This document shows positions 1-9,590 of a stretch of 64,000 nt of DNA, one piece after another. Where the stretch lies: contig NZ_JALJYF010000002.1 in assembly GCF_024170465.1 (NCBI RefSeq), forward strand, positions 930,001 through 994,000, written 5' to 3'. The notes beneath the pieces are model-generated. The model saw nothing but the letters and a program-made list of their open reading frames with translations. It ran no database searches and had not been told where the DNA came from. The translations under genes and the position numbers were made by a program. The DNA is from Natronospira proteinivora. GTDB taxonomy: Bacteria; Pseudomonadota; Gammaproteobacteria; Natronospirales; Natronospiraceae. The first letter of the stretch is position 1. Every line of letters begins with the position of its first letter.

Positions 1-2368
1 TCCGGGCCATCTCCAGAATGCTTCGAACGATTTCCTGCTCCGCGGAGGATTGATCCAGCCTGGATAGAAAACTACGGTCGATCTTGATGGTATCAATGGG
101 CAGTTCCCGGATATAGCTCAAAGAAGAATAGCCCACACCAAAATCATCCACGCTGATCTTGAAGCCTCTTCGGGAAAGGGATTGCAAGCGCCAGCGGGCC
201 TGGTCCAGATTCTCCACCAGGGTGTTTTCGGTTAATTCCAGGCAAATTTGATCCGGCCGAAGTCCATGGCTTTTAAGACAATGCATGAGCCCTTCTTCAA
301 AAGCGTGGTCCCTCAGCTGCAGAGGAGAGAGGTTTAGTGAGAGCCCCACTTGATTCAGTATCCCCTGCCTTTGCCATGCGACCGCCTGGACACAGGCCTG
401 TTCGATAACCGAACGGGTTAATGCATCAATCAGGCCGAAGCTCTCAGCCACGCCGATGAAGGTGGACGGTGGTACCGGACCTAGCCGTTCATCATGCCAC
501 CGCGCCAGCACCTCCAAATAGCAAATACGCTTGTTGGTCAGGGAGAGAATGGGTTGGAAATGAATCGACAGCTGGTCGTTCTCAATGGCATCGGCCAAAC
601 GGTTACGCATTTCCCAGCGTTCCATTAGGCCTGGGCCTTCACTCTGCCCAAATAGGGCGAAGCGGTTCCCCCCACTTTCCCGGGCTTCGAACACGGCTGC
701 TTCCGCCTGACGGACCAGATTGTCGCTACCGTTGGCAATATGGGGATAAAGGCTGCCTCCCACTGATGCCGTGAGGCGTACATCATGGCCTTCCACCTGC
801 AGCGGTTCTCCAACCTGCTCGGCAATCTCTCGGGCCACGCCGGCCAGTAGGCTTTCCGCTGCACTCTGACCACCGGGCAATGGCAGCAGCATGCTGAACT
901 CGTCGCTTTCCGTGCGCCCCAGCACCCGGCCGCCGATTTCCAATGTCTGAAGGCGGGCCACCAGAGCATGCAGCATGTTGTCGCTGAGGGCCTGCCCGTG
1001 GAGGTGCCGCAGACGGCGAAAACCGTCAATATCCACCACCAGCAAGCCCAGACCCTGACCATGCCTGGGGCCCCGGGTGCTGGCTACCCGTTCGCTGACC
1101 AGTTGGAAGAAACGATTGCGTCCGGGAAGTCCCGTGGTGGCATCGAATTCGGCTCGGTGTCGTGCGATTCGCTGGTGGGTCTCCGCCAGCAAGGAGGCCC
1201 GGTCCCTCTGACGGCGAAGATTGGAAAATTCCCATTGAATCGCCAGACCCAGGGACAAGCCCCCGGCCAGCAGGCCCAGTTTGAGCACATCAAAGCTGCT
1301 CAGGCCGGGGTTCGGCAACCAGCCCAGACGAAACAGGCCATTGACCATCAGGGCCAGCATGAGAAAGATAAAGCCCATCAACAGCGGGCCGGCGTTCTGT
1401 CTCCCTTGGCTGACGCCGGCGCCGGTGAGGAGTAGACCGCCGAAGGCAAACAGCAAGGCGCCCGCTTCACTCAGCAGCAAGGCCCGGTCTGGCATCAGGC
1501 CGGCCATGACCAGCAGGCCGCTTGCCAGGATCCCCGTTCCCCACAACACCACATCAATCCAGGGGGCACTCTCTGCATGACGGAAGAAATGGGCCAGGAA
1601 CAAGGTGCCGGCCGCGAAGGCCAGGGCCAGGCAGAAAAAGACGCCGTGCACCTGCCAGGCATGGGTGCCGATCCCCAGCCACTGAACATGCAGGTGTTCA
1701 CCCAGGAACAAGGATGCGGTGAAAAAACCGATATAAGCCGAGAAATGGAGCAGACCCAGACTGCGGATATTGCCAAGTAGCAGCAGCCCGTAGATCACCA
1801 ATGCCAGCAGGGTGCCGTAGACCAGGCCCTGAAGCAGGGTGTTCCGGGTTTGCTCCGCCACCAGCAGATCTGCCGGCCCGGTCTTGACGGGAAATGCCCC
1901 GAAAAAGGGCGATTCAGCGGTGACAAGCACGGGTCGGGTCGGGTCCAATGCTGTGGGGGCAATGAAAATGCTCTGGCGCTGACTCTGGGCTTCCGGCAAT
2001 CCGTCGGGGGCGGGTCCCGCACAGCGGCTCTGCCAGCCCCCCGCCCGAGCCGGCCAGAATACACAGAGATCCCGGTAGCCGGTGACCGGCACACTCAGGC
2101 CCCAGCTCTGTCCAGCCGGCACTGACTGGGGATTGAGTAGTTGCCAGAAGCGTTGACCGTTGGTCTGGGAAGCGGCGGTGGGGGAGCCAAGGCAGTTTGC
2201 CGAAGCCAGCAAATGATCCGGATCCAATTGGTCGGCGGGCCCCCGGACCGTATGGACCTGATTTAGCTCCTGCATCTGCAGGCTTTCATCGCTCCACTCC
2301 ATGGGGCCAAGCCCGGGGCAAGCCGCGACGGCGACAAAACTGAGCCATTGCAGTGTGTGGATGAGCAT
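1..2368 (-). CDS. Membrane-bound GGDEF/EAL cyclic-di-GMP protein (3' end outside window)
   Basis: About 789 residues are visible; the C-terminus runs off the window. A hydrophobic N-terminal segment is followed by a roughly 160-residue probable periplasmic sensor part, then a block of about seven hydrophobic helices (residues ~175-370), an arrangement like the 7TMR-DISM sensors. The cytoplasmic part has a GGDEF-type domain (from ~400) whose signature reads TESDEF instead of GGDEF (~residue 490), so cyclase activity is doubtful. The EAL-type domain (from ~582) has EVL at the signature, then ELTE, DDFGVGYSS and IKIDRSF, which are metal and substrate site motifs, so it is probably a phosphodiesterase. 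The start at 2368 is chosen because GGGGA lies eight bases upstream; an in-frame ATG at 2398 is an alternative. The next gene, uvrD, is divergent. Confidence 0.88.
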   Translation of the reverse strand, partial: MLIHTLQWLSFVAVAACPGLGPMEWSDESLQMQELNQVHTVRGPADQLDPDHLLASANCLGSPTAASQTNGQRFWQLLNPQSVPAGQSWGLSVPVTGYRDLCVFWPARAGGWQSRCAGPAPDGLPEAQSQRQSIFIAPTALDPTRPVLVTAESPFFGAFPVKTGPADLLVAEQTRNTLLQGLVYGTLLALVIYGLLLLGNIRSLGLLHFSAYIGFFTASLFLGEHLHVQWLGIGTHAWQVHGVFFCLALAFAAGTLFLAHFFRHAESAPWIDVVLWGTGILASGLLVMAGLMPDRALLLSEAGALLFAFGGLLLTGAGVSQGRQNAGPLLMGFIFLMLALMVNGLFRLGWLPNPGLSSFDVLKLGLLAGGLSLGLAIQWEFSNLRRQRDRASLLAETHQRIARHRAEFDATTGLPGRNRFFQLVSERVASTRGPRHGQGLGLLVVDIDGFRRLRHLHGQALSDNMLHALVARLQTLEIGGRVLGRTESDEFSMLLPLPGGQSAAESLLAGVAREIAEQVGEPLQVEGHDVRLTASVGGSLYPHIANGSDNLVRQAEAAVFEARESGGNRFALFGQSEGPGLMERWEMRNRLADAIENDQLSIHFQPILSLTNKRICYLEVLARWHDERLGPVPPSTFIGVAESFGLIDALTRSVIEQACVQAVAWQRQGILNQVGLSLNLSPLQLRDHAFEEGLMHCLKSHGLRPDQICLELTENTLVENLDQARWRLQSLSRRGFKISVDDFGVGYSSLSYIRELPIDTIKIDRSFLSRLDQSSAEQEIVRSILEMAR

Positions 2369-2464
2369 TCCGATTTCCCCGAGTGCGAGCTCGCCCATCA
2401 TTGCAGGCCCCGCATCTTTCAACAAGTCGATAAGGGAACCCAGCAAGCAGTAAAACGCCCAGGC

Positions 2465-2480
2465 CTGTTAAAATATCCAG
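2465..2480 (+). promoter_or_regulatory. LexA (SOS) box-like operator at uvrD
   Basis: The sequence CTGTTAAAATATCCAG has the CTG-N10-CAG form of a gammaproteobacterial SOS box with an AT-rich centre. It ends one base before the uvrD start codon. uvrD is a classical LexA-controlled gene, so repression by LexA is a reasonable inference. One half-site base (C for A before CAG) departs from the consensus. Confidence 0.55.
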
Positions 2481-2481
2481 C

Positions 2482-4647
2482 ATGGACGATGTAACCGCAA
2501 TTATTGACCCCTTAAACGAGGCCCAGCGCGAAGCGGTAACCGCCCCTGCCGGGCCGGCCCTGGTTTTGGCCGGGGCCGGCAGTGGCAAAACCCGGGTGCT
2601 GGTTCATCGTATTGCCTGGCTGATGCAGGTGGAGGGGGTCTCTCCCTTCGGCATCATGGCCGTGACCTTCACCAACAAGGCCGCTGCCGAGATGCGGGGC
2701 CGCATTGAACAGCTGCTGGGTGCGCCCGCCGGCACCATGTGGGTGGGCACCTTTCACGGCCTGGCTCATCGCCTTCTGCGCCTGCATTGGCGGGAAGCGG
2801 GTTTGCGGGAAGGCTTTCAGATTCTGGATGCCGATGACCAGCACCGCATGATCAAGCGTCTGATGCGGGCCATGGAAATCGATGACGGGCGCTGGCCGCC
2901 CAAGCAGATTCAGTGGTTCATCAATGCCCGCAAGGACGAAGGCCTGCGAGCCCGGCATGTGCCGGACAACGATGATCCCATCAAGCGACAATTCGTTCGG
3001 GTTTATCATGCCTACGAGGAAGCCTGTGAGCGGGCCGGGGTGGTGGATTTTCCGGAATTGTTGCTGCGGGCCCATGAGTTGCTGCGGGACAATGCTGAGA
3101 TTCTGCGTCACTACCAGCGCCGTTTCCGCCATGTGCTGGTGGACGAGTTCCAGGACACCAATGCCATCCAGTACGCCTGGATTCGTCTGCTCTGCGGGGG
3201 CGAGGGCCAGCCATTTACTGTTGGCGATGATGATCAGTCCATCTATGGCTGGCGCGGGGCCAAGGTGGAAAACCTGCAGACCTTCCGGGAGGATTTTGCC
3301 GAGGTGAAGGTGGTGCGCCTGGAGCAGAATTACCGTTCCACCGGCACCATCCTCCGGGCCGCCAATGCCCTGATTCAGCACAACCATGACCGGCTGGGCA
3401 AGAATCTCTGGACCGATGGCGAAGACGGTGAGCCGGTCACCCTTTATGCGGCCTACAATGAGCGGGACGAGGCCCAGTATGTGATCGAATCCCTGCGTCA
3501 GTACTTGAGAGACGGGGGTGCCCGCTCCGATGCCGCCATTCTTTACCGTTCCAATGCCCAGTCCCGGATCTTTGAAGAGCTGCTCATGGGGGAAGGCATT
3601 CCCTACCGGGTCTATGGCGGCCTGCGCTTCTTCGAGCGCCAGGAAATCAAGGACGCCCTGGCCTACCTTCGCCTGGTGGCCAACCGGGATGACGACCCCA
3701 GCATGGAACGGGTGGCCAATGTGCCCACCCGGGGTATTGGGCAGCGCACCATGGAACAGTTGCGTGCTCATGCCCGGGAGCAGGGCAGCAGTTTGTGGAC
3801 CGGAGCCCGCCATCTGATTCAATCCGGCCATATCTCTGCCCGGGCCGGTGGTGCGCTGCAAAAATTCCTGGATCTGGTGGATCGCCTGGCCGCAGACACT
3901 GCCGGTCTGGATCTTCACGAGCAAGTGGACCATGTCATTCAGATGTCCGGCCTGTATGACCACTATGGCCGGGAGAAGGGGGAAAAAAAGGCCGATGCCC
4001 GTCTGGAAAACCTGGACGAACTGGTCTCCGCGGCCCGGGGCTATGAGCCCGACCCGCTGGAAGAAGAGCTGCCTCCGCTGGCCGCCTTCCTATCCCACGC
4101 TGCCCTGGAATCCGGGGAAGGACAGTCCGATGCCTGGGAAGACTGTGTTCAGCTGATGACCCTGCATTCGGCCAAGGGCCTGGAATTCCCCCTGGTTTTT
4201 CTCACCGGTATGGAAGATGGCCTCTTTCCCCATCAACGGTCCATCGAAGACCCTGAAGGTATTCAGGAAGAACGCCGCCTTTGTTATGTGGGCATGACCC
4301 GGGCCATGAAGCACCTGTATCTCAGTTATGCCGAAAGCCGCCGCCTGCATGGCAATCAGACCTATGGCGTGCCCTCCCGCTTCCTGGTGGAAATCCCCCA
4401 GGATTGTCTGCATGAGGTGCGGCCGCGGGTCCAGGTCAGCCATCCGGCTTCCGGCTTGGGCTTCAGTGATCCGGCCCCGGCCAATGACGGGATTACCCTG
4501 GGCGCTCGAGTGCGTCATCCGGCCTTTGGTGAAGGGGTGGTGCTGCATCGTGAAGGGGATGGCCCCCAGGCCCGGGTGCAGATCAATTTTGAAGGGGTCG
4601 GCAGCAAATGGCTGGTGTTGGGCTATGCAAACCTGGAAGCGGTTTGA
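2482..4647 (+). CDS. uvrD: DNA helicase II, UvrD
   Basis: Superfamily 1A 3'-5' helicase of 721 residues, the usual UvrD length. It unwinds DNA in nucleotide excision repair and methyl-directed mismatch repair and removes RecA filaments. Visible motifs: Walker A AGAGSGKT (residues 30-37), motif II DEFQDT (221-226), GDDDQSIYGWRGA (motif III), LEQNYRST (motif IV), LHSAKGLEFP (motif V) and YVGMTRA (motif VI). The C-terminal ~40 residues form a Tudor-like tail (VRHPAFGEGVV) typical of UvrD/PcrA that contacts partners such as RNA polymerase. GMEDGLFPH after motif V is the UvrD rather than Rep form. A LexA-like box sits immediately before the start. Transcribed alone, followed by trkA on the same strand. 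Confidence 0.96.
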   Translation: MDDVTAIIDPLNEAQREAVTAPAGPALVLAGAGSGKTRVLVHRIAWLMQVEGVSPFGIMAVTFTNKAAAEMRGRIEQLLGAPAGTMWVGTFHGLAHRLLRLHWREAGLREGFQILDADDQHRMIKRLMRAMEIDDGRWPPKQIQWFINARKDEGLRARHVPDNDDPIKRQFVRVYHAYEEACERAGVVDFPELLLRAHELLRDNAEILRHYQRRFRHVLVDEFQDTNAIQYAWIRLLCGGEGQPFTVGDDDQSIYGWRGAKVENLQTFREDFAEVKVVRLEQNYRSTGTILRAANALIQHNHDRLGKNLWTDGEDGEPVTLYAAYNERDEAQYVIESLRQYLRDGGARSDAAILYRSNAQSRIFEELLMGEGIPYRVYGGLRFFERQEIKDALAYLRLVANRDDDPSMERVANVPTRGIGQRTMEQLRAHAREQGSSLWTGARHLIQSGHISARAGGALQKFLDLVDRLAADTAGLDLHEQVDHVIQMSGLYDHYGREKGEKKADARLENLDELVSAARGYEPDPLEEELPPLAAFLSHAALESGEGQSDAWEDCVQLMTLHSAKGLEFPLVFLTGMEDGLFPHQRSIEDPEGIQEERRLCYVGMTRAMKHLYLSYAESRRLHGNQTYGVPSRFLVEIPQDCLHEVRPRVQVSHPASGLGFSDPAPANDGITLGARVRHPAFGEGVVLHREGDGPQARVQINFEGVGSKWLVLGYANLEAV

Positions 4648-4742
4648 TGGGGCAGGATAGGTTTATGGCCAGGCCATGAACAGGTTTGGCGGCGGTCCCG
4701 GGCCATTGCAGAAATCCCCCCCTGGGCGTAATCTTCGCCTGC

Positions 4743-6119
4743 ATGAAGATCCTGATTCTTGGGGCCGGCCAGGTCGGTTCCACCGTTGCACAACACCTGG
4801 CCCGGGAAGAGGCCAATGAGGTCACCGTGGTGGACCTGGACGCCGAGCGTCTGCAGGAGCTTCAGGATCGCCTGGATATTCGCACGGTTCGCGGCTTTGC
4901 CTCTTTTCCCGACGTGCTCAAGCGAGCCGGTGCCGACGATGCGGAAATGATCGTTGCCGTCACCGACAGCGATGAAACCAATATGGTGGCCTGCCAGGTG
5001 GCCTACACTCTGTATCACACCCCCACCAAGATCGCCCGCATCCGTTCCACCGAATACGTTCACGCCGAGGGCCTGTTTGTTCAGGAGGCCATGCCCGTGG
5101 ATGTGGCCATCAGCCCCGAAAAGCTGGTGATGGATTACATTCGCCGCCTGATTCAGTATCCCGGTGCCTTGCAGGTCCTGGACTTTGCCGAGGGTCGGGT
5201 CCGCCTGGTGGCTGTGCGGGCCTATTACGGCGGCCCATTGGTGGGCAGTCAGTTAAGAACCATTCGCGAACACCTGCCTGACCTGGATACCCGGGTGGCG
5301 GCCATCTATCGCCGGGGTGAGGCCATCATTCCAGAAGGCGATACCGTAATTGAAGCGGATGATGAAGTCTTTTTCATCGCTGCCCGTGAAGATATCCGCC
5401 AGGTCATCTCCGAGCTACGCAAGCTGGACAAGCCGGCCCGCCGCATCATCATTGCCGGCGGTGGCAACATCGGTGAGCGCCTGGCCGCGGCCCTGGAAGA
5501 AACCCATAACGTCAAGATCATTGAACGGGACCGGGATCGGGCCCGCAAGCTGTCCGAACGTCTGGACAAGACCATCGTGCTGCATGGGGATGCCGCCGAC
5601 GAGGAACTGCTTCGGGACGAAAACATCGAGGCCACGGATGTTTTCTGTGGTGTGACCAATGCGGAAGAGGCCAACATCCTATCTGCGATGCTGGCCAAGC
5701 ATCTGGGCGCACGAAAGACCATGGCCCTGATCAATCGCCCTTCCTATGTGGACCTGGTTCAGAGTGGCGCCATTGATACGGCCATCTCTCCCCAGCAGGT
5801 AACCATCGGTTCCCTGCTGGCCCATATCCGTCGCGGTGATGTGGTGGCGGTTCACTCCCTGCGCCGGGGGGCAGCCGAGGCCATTGAGGCGGTGGCCCAC
5901 GGTGATCGAAATACCTCCAGTGTGGTGGGCAAGGCCATTGGCGAAATCACCCTGCCGCCGGGGACCACCATTGGTGCCATTGTGCGAGAAAACGAAGTGA
6001 TCATGGGCCACCATGACACCGTGATCGAACCTGAAGACCATGTCATTCTTTTCCTGGTGGACAGGAAATACGTCACTGATGTGGAACGTTTGTTCCAGGT
6101 GGATGTGACATTTATTTAG
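4743..6119 (+). CDS. trkA: Trk potassium uptake system, NAD-binding regulatory subunit TrkA
   Basis: 458 residues, matching the canonical length. Peripheral cytoplasmic gating subunit of the Trk K+ transporter. It has two repeats, each a Rossmann nucleotide-binding domain followed by an RCK_C domain: the first begins [13 protein letters not shown], the second [11 protein letters not shown] near residue 235. An upstream in-frame ATG at 4686 was rejected because the protein family starts exactly at MKILILGAG. No strong ribosome-binding site is visible before it. The trkH gene follows after 19 bases, so the two form one operon. In a salt-adapted cell this system supplies the K+ used for osmotic balance. 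Confidence 0.95.
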   Translation: MKILILGAGQVGSTVAQHLAREEANEVTVVDLDAERLQELQDRLDIRTVRGFASFPDVLKRAGADDAEMIVAVTDSDETNMVACQVAYTLYHTPTKIARIRSTEYVHAEGLFVQEAMPVDVAISPEKLVMDYIRRLIQYPGALQVLDFAEGRVRLVAVRAYYGGPLVGSQLRTIREHLPDLDTRVAAIYRRGEAIIPEGDTVIEADDEVFFIAAREDIRQVISELRKLDKPARRIIIAGGGNIGERLAAALEETHNVKIIERDRDRARKLSERLDKTIVLHGDAADEELLRDENIEATDVFCGVTNAEEANILSAMLAKHLGARKTMALINRPSYVDLVQSGAIDTAISPQQVTIGSLLAHIRRGDVVAVHSLRRGAAEAIEAVAHGDRNTSSVVGKAIGEITLPPGTTIGAIVRENEVIMGHHDTVIEPEDHVILFLVDRKYVTDVERLFQVDVTFI

Positions 6120-6138
6120 TGTCACTCGAGGGCCCGCC

Positions 6139-7590
6139 ATGCATGTGAAGGTTATTCAGCGCATCCTCGGCCTCCTTCTCATGGCCTTCAGCCTGTCCAT
6201 GCTGCCCCCCATTGGGGTTTCCTTCTGGTATGCCGATGGCAGCCACATGGCCTTTATCAGTGGTTTTGCCATTGTCGCTGGGCTGGGTTTTTTGATGTGG
6301 CTACCTGCCCGCAAGGAATACCGGGACATGCGTGCCCGGGATGGCTTTGTGGTGGTGGCCGGCTTCTGGACGGTGCTGGGCCTGGCCGGTGCCGTTCCCC
6401 TGATGCTGTCGGAAAATCCGAACATCAGTTTTACCGATGCGGCCTTCGAAGCGGTCTCGGGCCTGACCACCACCGGTTCCACCATACTGGTGGGGCTGGA
6501 AGAGCTTCCCAAATCGATTCTTTATTATCGCCAGCAACTGCAATGGTTGGGTGGCATGGGGATCATTGTGCTGGCCATTGCCGTGCTGCCCATGCTGGGC
6601 GTGGGCGGCATGCAGCTGTTTAGGGCCGAAATCACCGGTCCCATGAAGGAAACCCGCATTACCCCGCGGATTGCCGAAACGGCCAAGGGACTTTGGTATA
6701 TCTATCTGGGTCTGACTGCGGCCTGCGCCTTCGCCTACTGGCTGGCGGGGATGACGCCATTCGATGCCATTGGTCATGCCTATTCAACCGTGGGGATCGG
6801 CGGCTTCTCCACCTATGACGGCAGCCTGGGGTATTTCGATAATCATGTTATCGAAATGGTGGCCGTGGCTTTCATGTTTATCGCCGGGGTGAACTTTGCT
6901 CTGCATTTTTTGGCGGTTCGCCGGCAAATGGTGGGGCATTATTTTCAGGATCCCGAATTCAAGACTTACCTGTTGGTTCAGGTGGTCATCATCGTGGGTG
7001 TGGTGAGCTATCTATTGCTGACCCGGGTGTATGAATCGGGTCTGGATGCCCTGGTCAAGGGCGCCTTCCAGGCGGTGTCCATTTCAACCACCACGGGCTT
7101 CACTTCGGCGGACTATGCGGGCTGGCCGGGTTTTCTGCCGGTCCTGTTGATCTTTTCCAGCTTCATTGGCGCCTGTGCGGCATCCACCAGTGGTGGCATG
7201 AAGGTGATTCGAATGCGTTTGCTGGCCAGCCAGGGGGCTCGGGAAATCAACCGCCTGGTTCATCCCAATGCCGAAATACCGGCCAAGCTGGGTAAGCGTA
7301 TCGTGCCCCAACGGGTGCTGGATTCCGTCTGGGCCTTTTTCTCGGTGTATGTGGCCTTGTTCGTAGTGATGATGCTGATCCTGATGGCCTCAGGACATGA
7401 TCAGGTCACAGCCTTCTCGGCCGTAGCCGCCGCCTTGAATAATCTGGGGCCGGGCCTGGGGGAAGTGTCGGCCAACTTCACGGTGCTGGATGATGTATCC
7501 AAGTGGGTATTGGTGGCAGCCATGCTGATGGGCCGGCTGGAAATCTTCACTGTACTGGTCTTGCTCACGCCGGCCTTCTGGCGACGTTAG
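6139..7590 (+). CDS. trkH: Trk potassium transporter membrane subunit TrkH
   Basis: 483-residue polytopic inner-membrane protein of the TrkH/KtrB superfamily and the pore partner of TrkA. The four P-loop selectivity segments can be seen as GLTTTGSTI, YSTVGIGGFSTYDG, STTTGFTSADY and NNLGPGLG, each with the selectivity glycine. Hydrophobic helices run end to end. It lies 19 bases after trkA in the same operon. The 3' end meets the convergent DUF2007 gene only five bases away. Confidence 0.95.
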   Translation: MHVKVIQRILGLLLMAFSLSMLPPIGVSFWYADGSHMAFISGFAIVAGLGFLMWLPARKEYRDMRARDGFVVVAGFWTVLGLAGAVPLMLSENPNISFTDAAFEAVSGLTTTGSTILVGLEELPKSILYYRQQLQWLGGMGIIVLAIAVLPMLGVGGMQLFRAEITGPMKETRITPRIAETAKGLWYIYLGLTAACAFAYWLAGMTPFDAIGHAYSTVGIGGFSTYDGSLGYFDNHVIEMVAVAFMFIAGVNFALHFLAVRRQMVGHYFQDPEFKTYLLVQVVIIVGVVSYLLLTRVYESGLDALVKGAFQAVSISTTTGFTSADYAGWPGFLPVLLIFSSFIGACAASTSGGMKVIRMRLLASQGAREINRLVHPNAEIPAKLGKRIVPQRVLDSVWAFFSVYVALFVVMMLILMASGHDQVTAFSAVAAALNNLGPGLGEVSANFTVLDDVSKWVLVAAMLMGRLEIFTVLVLLTPAFWRR

Positions 7591-7594
7591 GTTC

Positions 7595-7843
7595 TTATTG
7601 ATCCTGATCCCATTGTTCATCTACTTCCGCGGACCAGTCGGTGTCCAGGATCTCCCTGGCCTCCCGCATGCGTTCTTCGGGGACCTTAAGCCGTACGAAA
7701 TTGCTTCGCGGATTGAAAAAACCCACCAGGGGCCCAAGGCCTACCCCGGCCAGCAGAACCGGGATGCCTTCGGCTTCCAGCCGGGCCTTTGCCACTTCGG
7801 CTTCCAGACTGTTCTTGAATTTTTCAACCGTTTGGTAGCTCAC
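7595..7843 (-). CDS. DUF2007 small protein
   Basis: 82 residues. The pattern of an N-terminal YQTVEKFKNSLEAEVAKARLEAEGIP, a hydrophobic middle and a C-terminal VPEERMREAREILD matches the DUF2007 (putative signal-transducing) family, which folds as a small ferredoxin-like domain. No biochemical function is established. It is the last gene of the long minus-strand run that starts at hisB, 28 bases after the LOG-family gene, and it ends almost touching the convergent trkH. Confidence 0.8.
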   Translation of the reverse strand: MSYQTVEKFKNSLEAEVAKARLEAEGIPVLLAGVGLGPLVGFFNPRSNFVRLKVPEERMREAREILDTDWSAEVDEQWDQDQ

Positions 7844-7871
7844 GTTTTCACCCTTGTCTCGGCTATTGCCT

Positions 7872-8606
7872 TTAGAGATCCAGCATCAGATCTGCTTCCG
7901 TGTCGGACGGTTCGAATTGGCGGGTGCTGTAATAATCAAAGATGATCTTGACCACATCGTCCGCTTCATCCACCAAGTGAAACAGGGACATGTCTTCCGG
8001 TGAGATCATGCCTTTGTCCACCAGCTGTGCCTCCAACCAATCCACCAGACCAGACCAGAATGCCTTGTCCACCAAGACGATGGGGATACGGCGTGTCTTT
8101 CCGGTTTGTACCAGGGTCAGAATCTCTGCCAGTTCGTCGAGGGTGCCAAAGCCACCGGGAAGCACCACATAGGCCGAGGCGTATTTCACGAACATCACCT
8201 TGCGGGTAAAAAAGTGCCGGAAATGCAGCTCAATGTCCTGGAAGCCGTTGGCGTTTTGCTCCTGGGGTAAATCAATATTGAGACCGATGGAAGGCGCGCG
8301 GCCTTTCATGCCGCCTCGGTTGGCGGCCTCCATGATGCCGGGTCCGCCCCCGGTGACTACCGAGAAACCCGAGTCGGACAGTTTATGCGCCACTTCCTCG
8401 GCCAGCTTGAAATAGGGATGATCCGGCTTGGTTCGGGCCGAGCCGAAGATGCTCACCGAAGGCCGGATGCGTGACAGCTTTTCAAAGCCCTCCACGAACT
8501 CGGCCATGATCTGGAAGATCTTCCAGGACTCCCGGGTCAGGCTGCTGTCATTGCGTTGACGCGCCTTCTGGCGATCGGTGAGTTCCCTGAAATTATCGTC
8601 ATTCAT
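7872..8606 (-). CDS. LOG-family (TIGR00730-like) nucleotide phosphoribohydrolase
   Basis: 244 residues. Motifs SIFGSAR near the N-terminus, TGGGPGIMEAANRG in the middle and PGGFGTLDELAEIL toward the C-terminus define the LOG/lysine-decarboxylase-like fold, whose characterised members cleave N6-modified or plain AMP to base and ribose 5-phosphate. PGGxGTxxE is the catalytic signature and is intact. The N-terminal ~45 residues before the fold are charged and look like the longer bacterial subgroup. The exact substrate cannot be read from sequence. It lies 50 bases downstream of the EamA gene in the same direction. Confidence 0.87.
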   Translation of the reverse strand: MNDDNFRELTDRQKARQRNDSSLTRESWKIFQIMAEFVEGFEKLSRIRPSVSIFGSARTKPDHPYFKLAEEVAHKLSDSGFSVVTGGGPGIMEAANRGGMKGRAPSIGLNIDLPQEQNANGFQDIELHFRHFFTRKVMFVKYASAYVVLPGGFGTLDELAEILTLVQTGKTRRIPIVLVDKAFWSGLVDWLEAQLVDKGMISPEDMSLFHLVDEADDVVKIIFDYYSTRQFEPSDTEADLMLDL

Positions 8607-8656
8607 GCTGTGTCTCTTTTGGTTTGAGGCTGGATCAGAATAACAGTGGTTTGAAC

Positions 8657-9568
8657 TTAATCGCCAGCACTGCGCCGGCGACGGGCGGGTGTGGTGACCA
8701 GGATGACGCCGACAATAATGACGAACACCCCAATGAACTGAATTCCCTGCAGGGTCTCATCCAATAGCCACCAACCCAAGACCGTGGCAATGGCAGGGAC
8801 GATATAGGCAGTGGCTCCCAGGCGGGCCGGCGTGGTTCGATCGATCAGCCAGACATAGAAGGCATAGGCAATGCAGGAGCCGAAAATGGTGAGATAGGCC
8901 ATGGCGCCAATGCCAGGTGCGGTCCATTGCCATTCGGACAGCTCCCCGGCCGCAAGGCCGATGACCGTCAGAATCAGTCCGCCGGTGAACATCTGCATGG
9001 CGGCAAACATCAGCGGCCCGGTTTTTACCTTGATATTGCGTCGATAGGTGGTGCCCAGGGCCCAGCCTACCGAGGAGGCCAGGATCACAATCTGGGCCCA
9101 GAGATATTGCAGGTCCAGACCGTTCTGGGGCGCCAGCATCATGGCCGCGCCGGCCAGGCCCACCACCAGGCCGATGCCAATGCGCGGGGTAATCCGGTGG
9201 CCGTTTGGGCCCAGGCTGCCAAACAGGGTAATCCACATGGCGCCGGTGGTGATCAGCAGGGCGGCCTGATTGGAGGGCACCCATTGTTCGGCCCAGGTAA
9301 CCAAGCCATTGCCCGCTGCCACCAGCAACAGACCCATGATCGTGGCCGCCAGCCAATCCGCGCGGCCCCGGGGGCGCTGGCCGAAGGCCAGGGCCACCAG
9401 GCCCAGCAGCCCGGCGGCGATCAGAAAACGAAAGCCTGCCATCAGGGCCGGGGGCAGATCCTGCACCCCAATGCGGATGGCCATGAAGGTGGAGCCCCAG
9501 ATCAGGCAGATCAGGGCAAAGGCAGTGAACAGACCAAGCTTGGCCAGCCAGGGGGGTTGGGACGACAT
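8657..9568 (-). CDS. EamA/DMT-superfamily transporter
   Basis: 303 residues with ten predicted membrane helices arranged as two EamA repeats. The opening FALICLIWGSTFMAIRIG and the second-half start WALGTTYRR are typical of the drug/metabolite exporter family. YedA-like proteins are the closest general resemblance, but the substrate is unknown. It begins 22 bases after tatC on the same strand and may be the distal part of the his-tat transcript. Confidence 0.85.
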   Translation of the reverse strand: MSSQPPWLAKLGLFTAFALICLIWGSTFMAIRIGVQDLPPALMAGFRFLIAAGLLGLVALAFGQRPRGRADWLAATIMGLLLVAAGNGLVTWAEQWVPSNQAALLITTGAMWITLFGSLGPNGHRITPRIGIGLVVGLAGAAMMLAPQNGLDLQYLWAQIVILASSVGWALGTTYRRNIKVKTGPLMFAAMQMFTGGLILTVIGLAAGELSEWQWTAPGIGAMAYLTIFGSCIAYAFYVWLIDRTTPARLGATAYIVPAIATVLGWWLLDETLQGIQFIGVFVIIVGVILVTTPARRRRSAGD

Positions 9569-9590
9569 GGGGCTGAATCCTTCGATTCGG

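Noticed and set aside
2512-3963. 483-codon minus-strand frame inside uvrD
   Set aside because: All UvrD motifs are on the plus strand; the antisense product has no recognisable domain.
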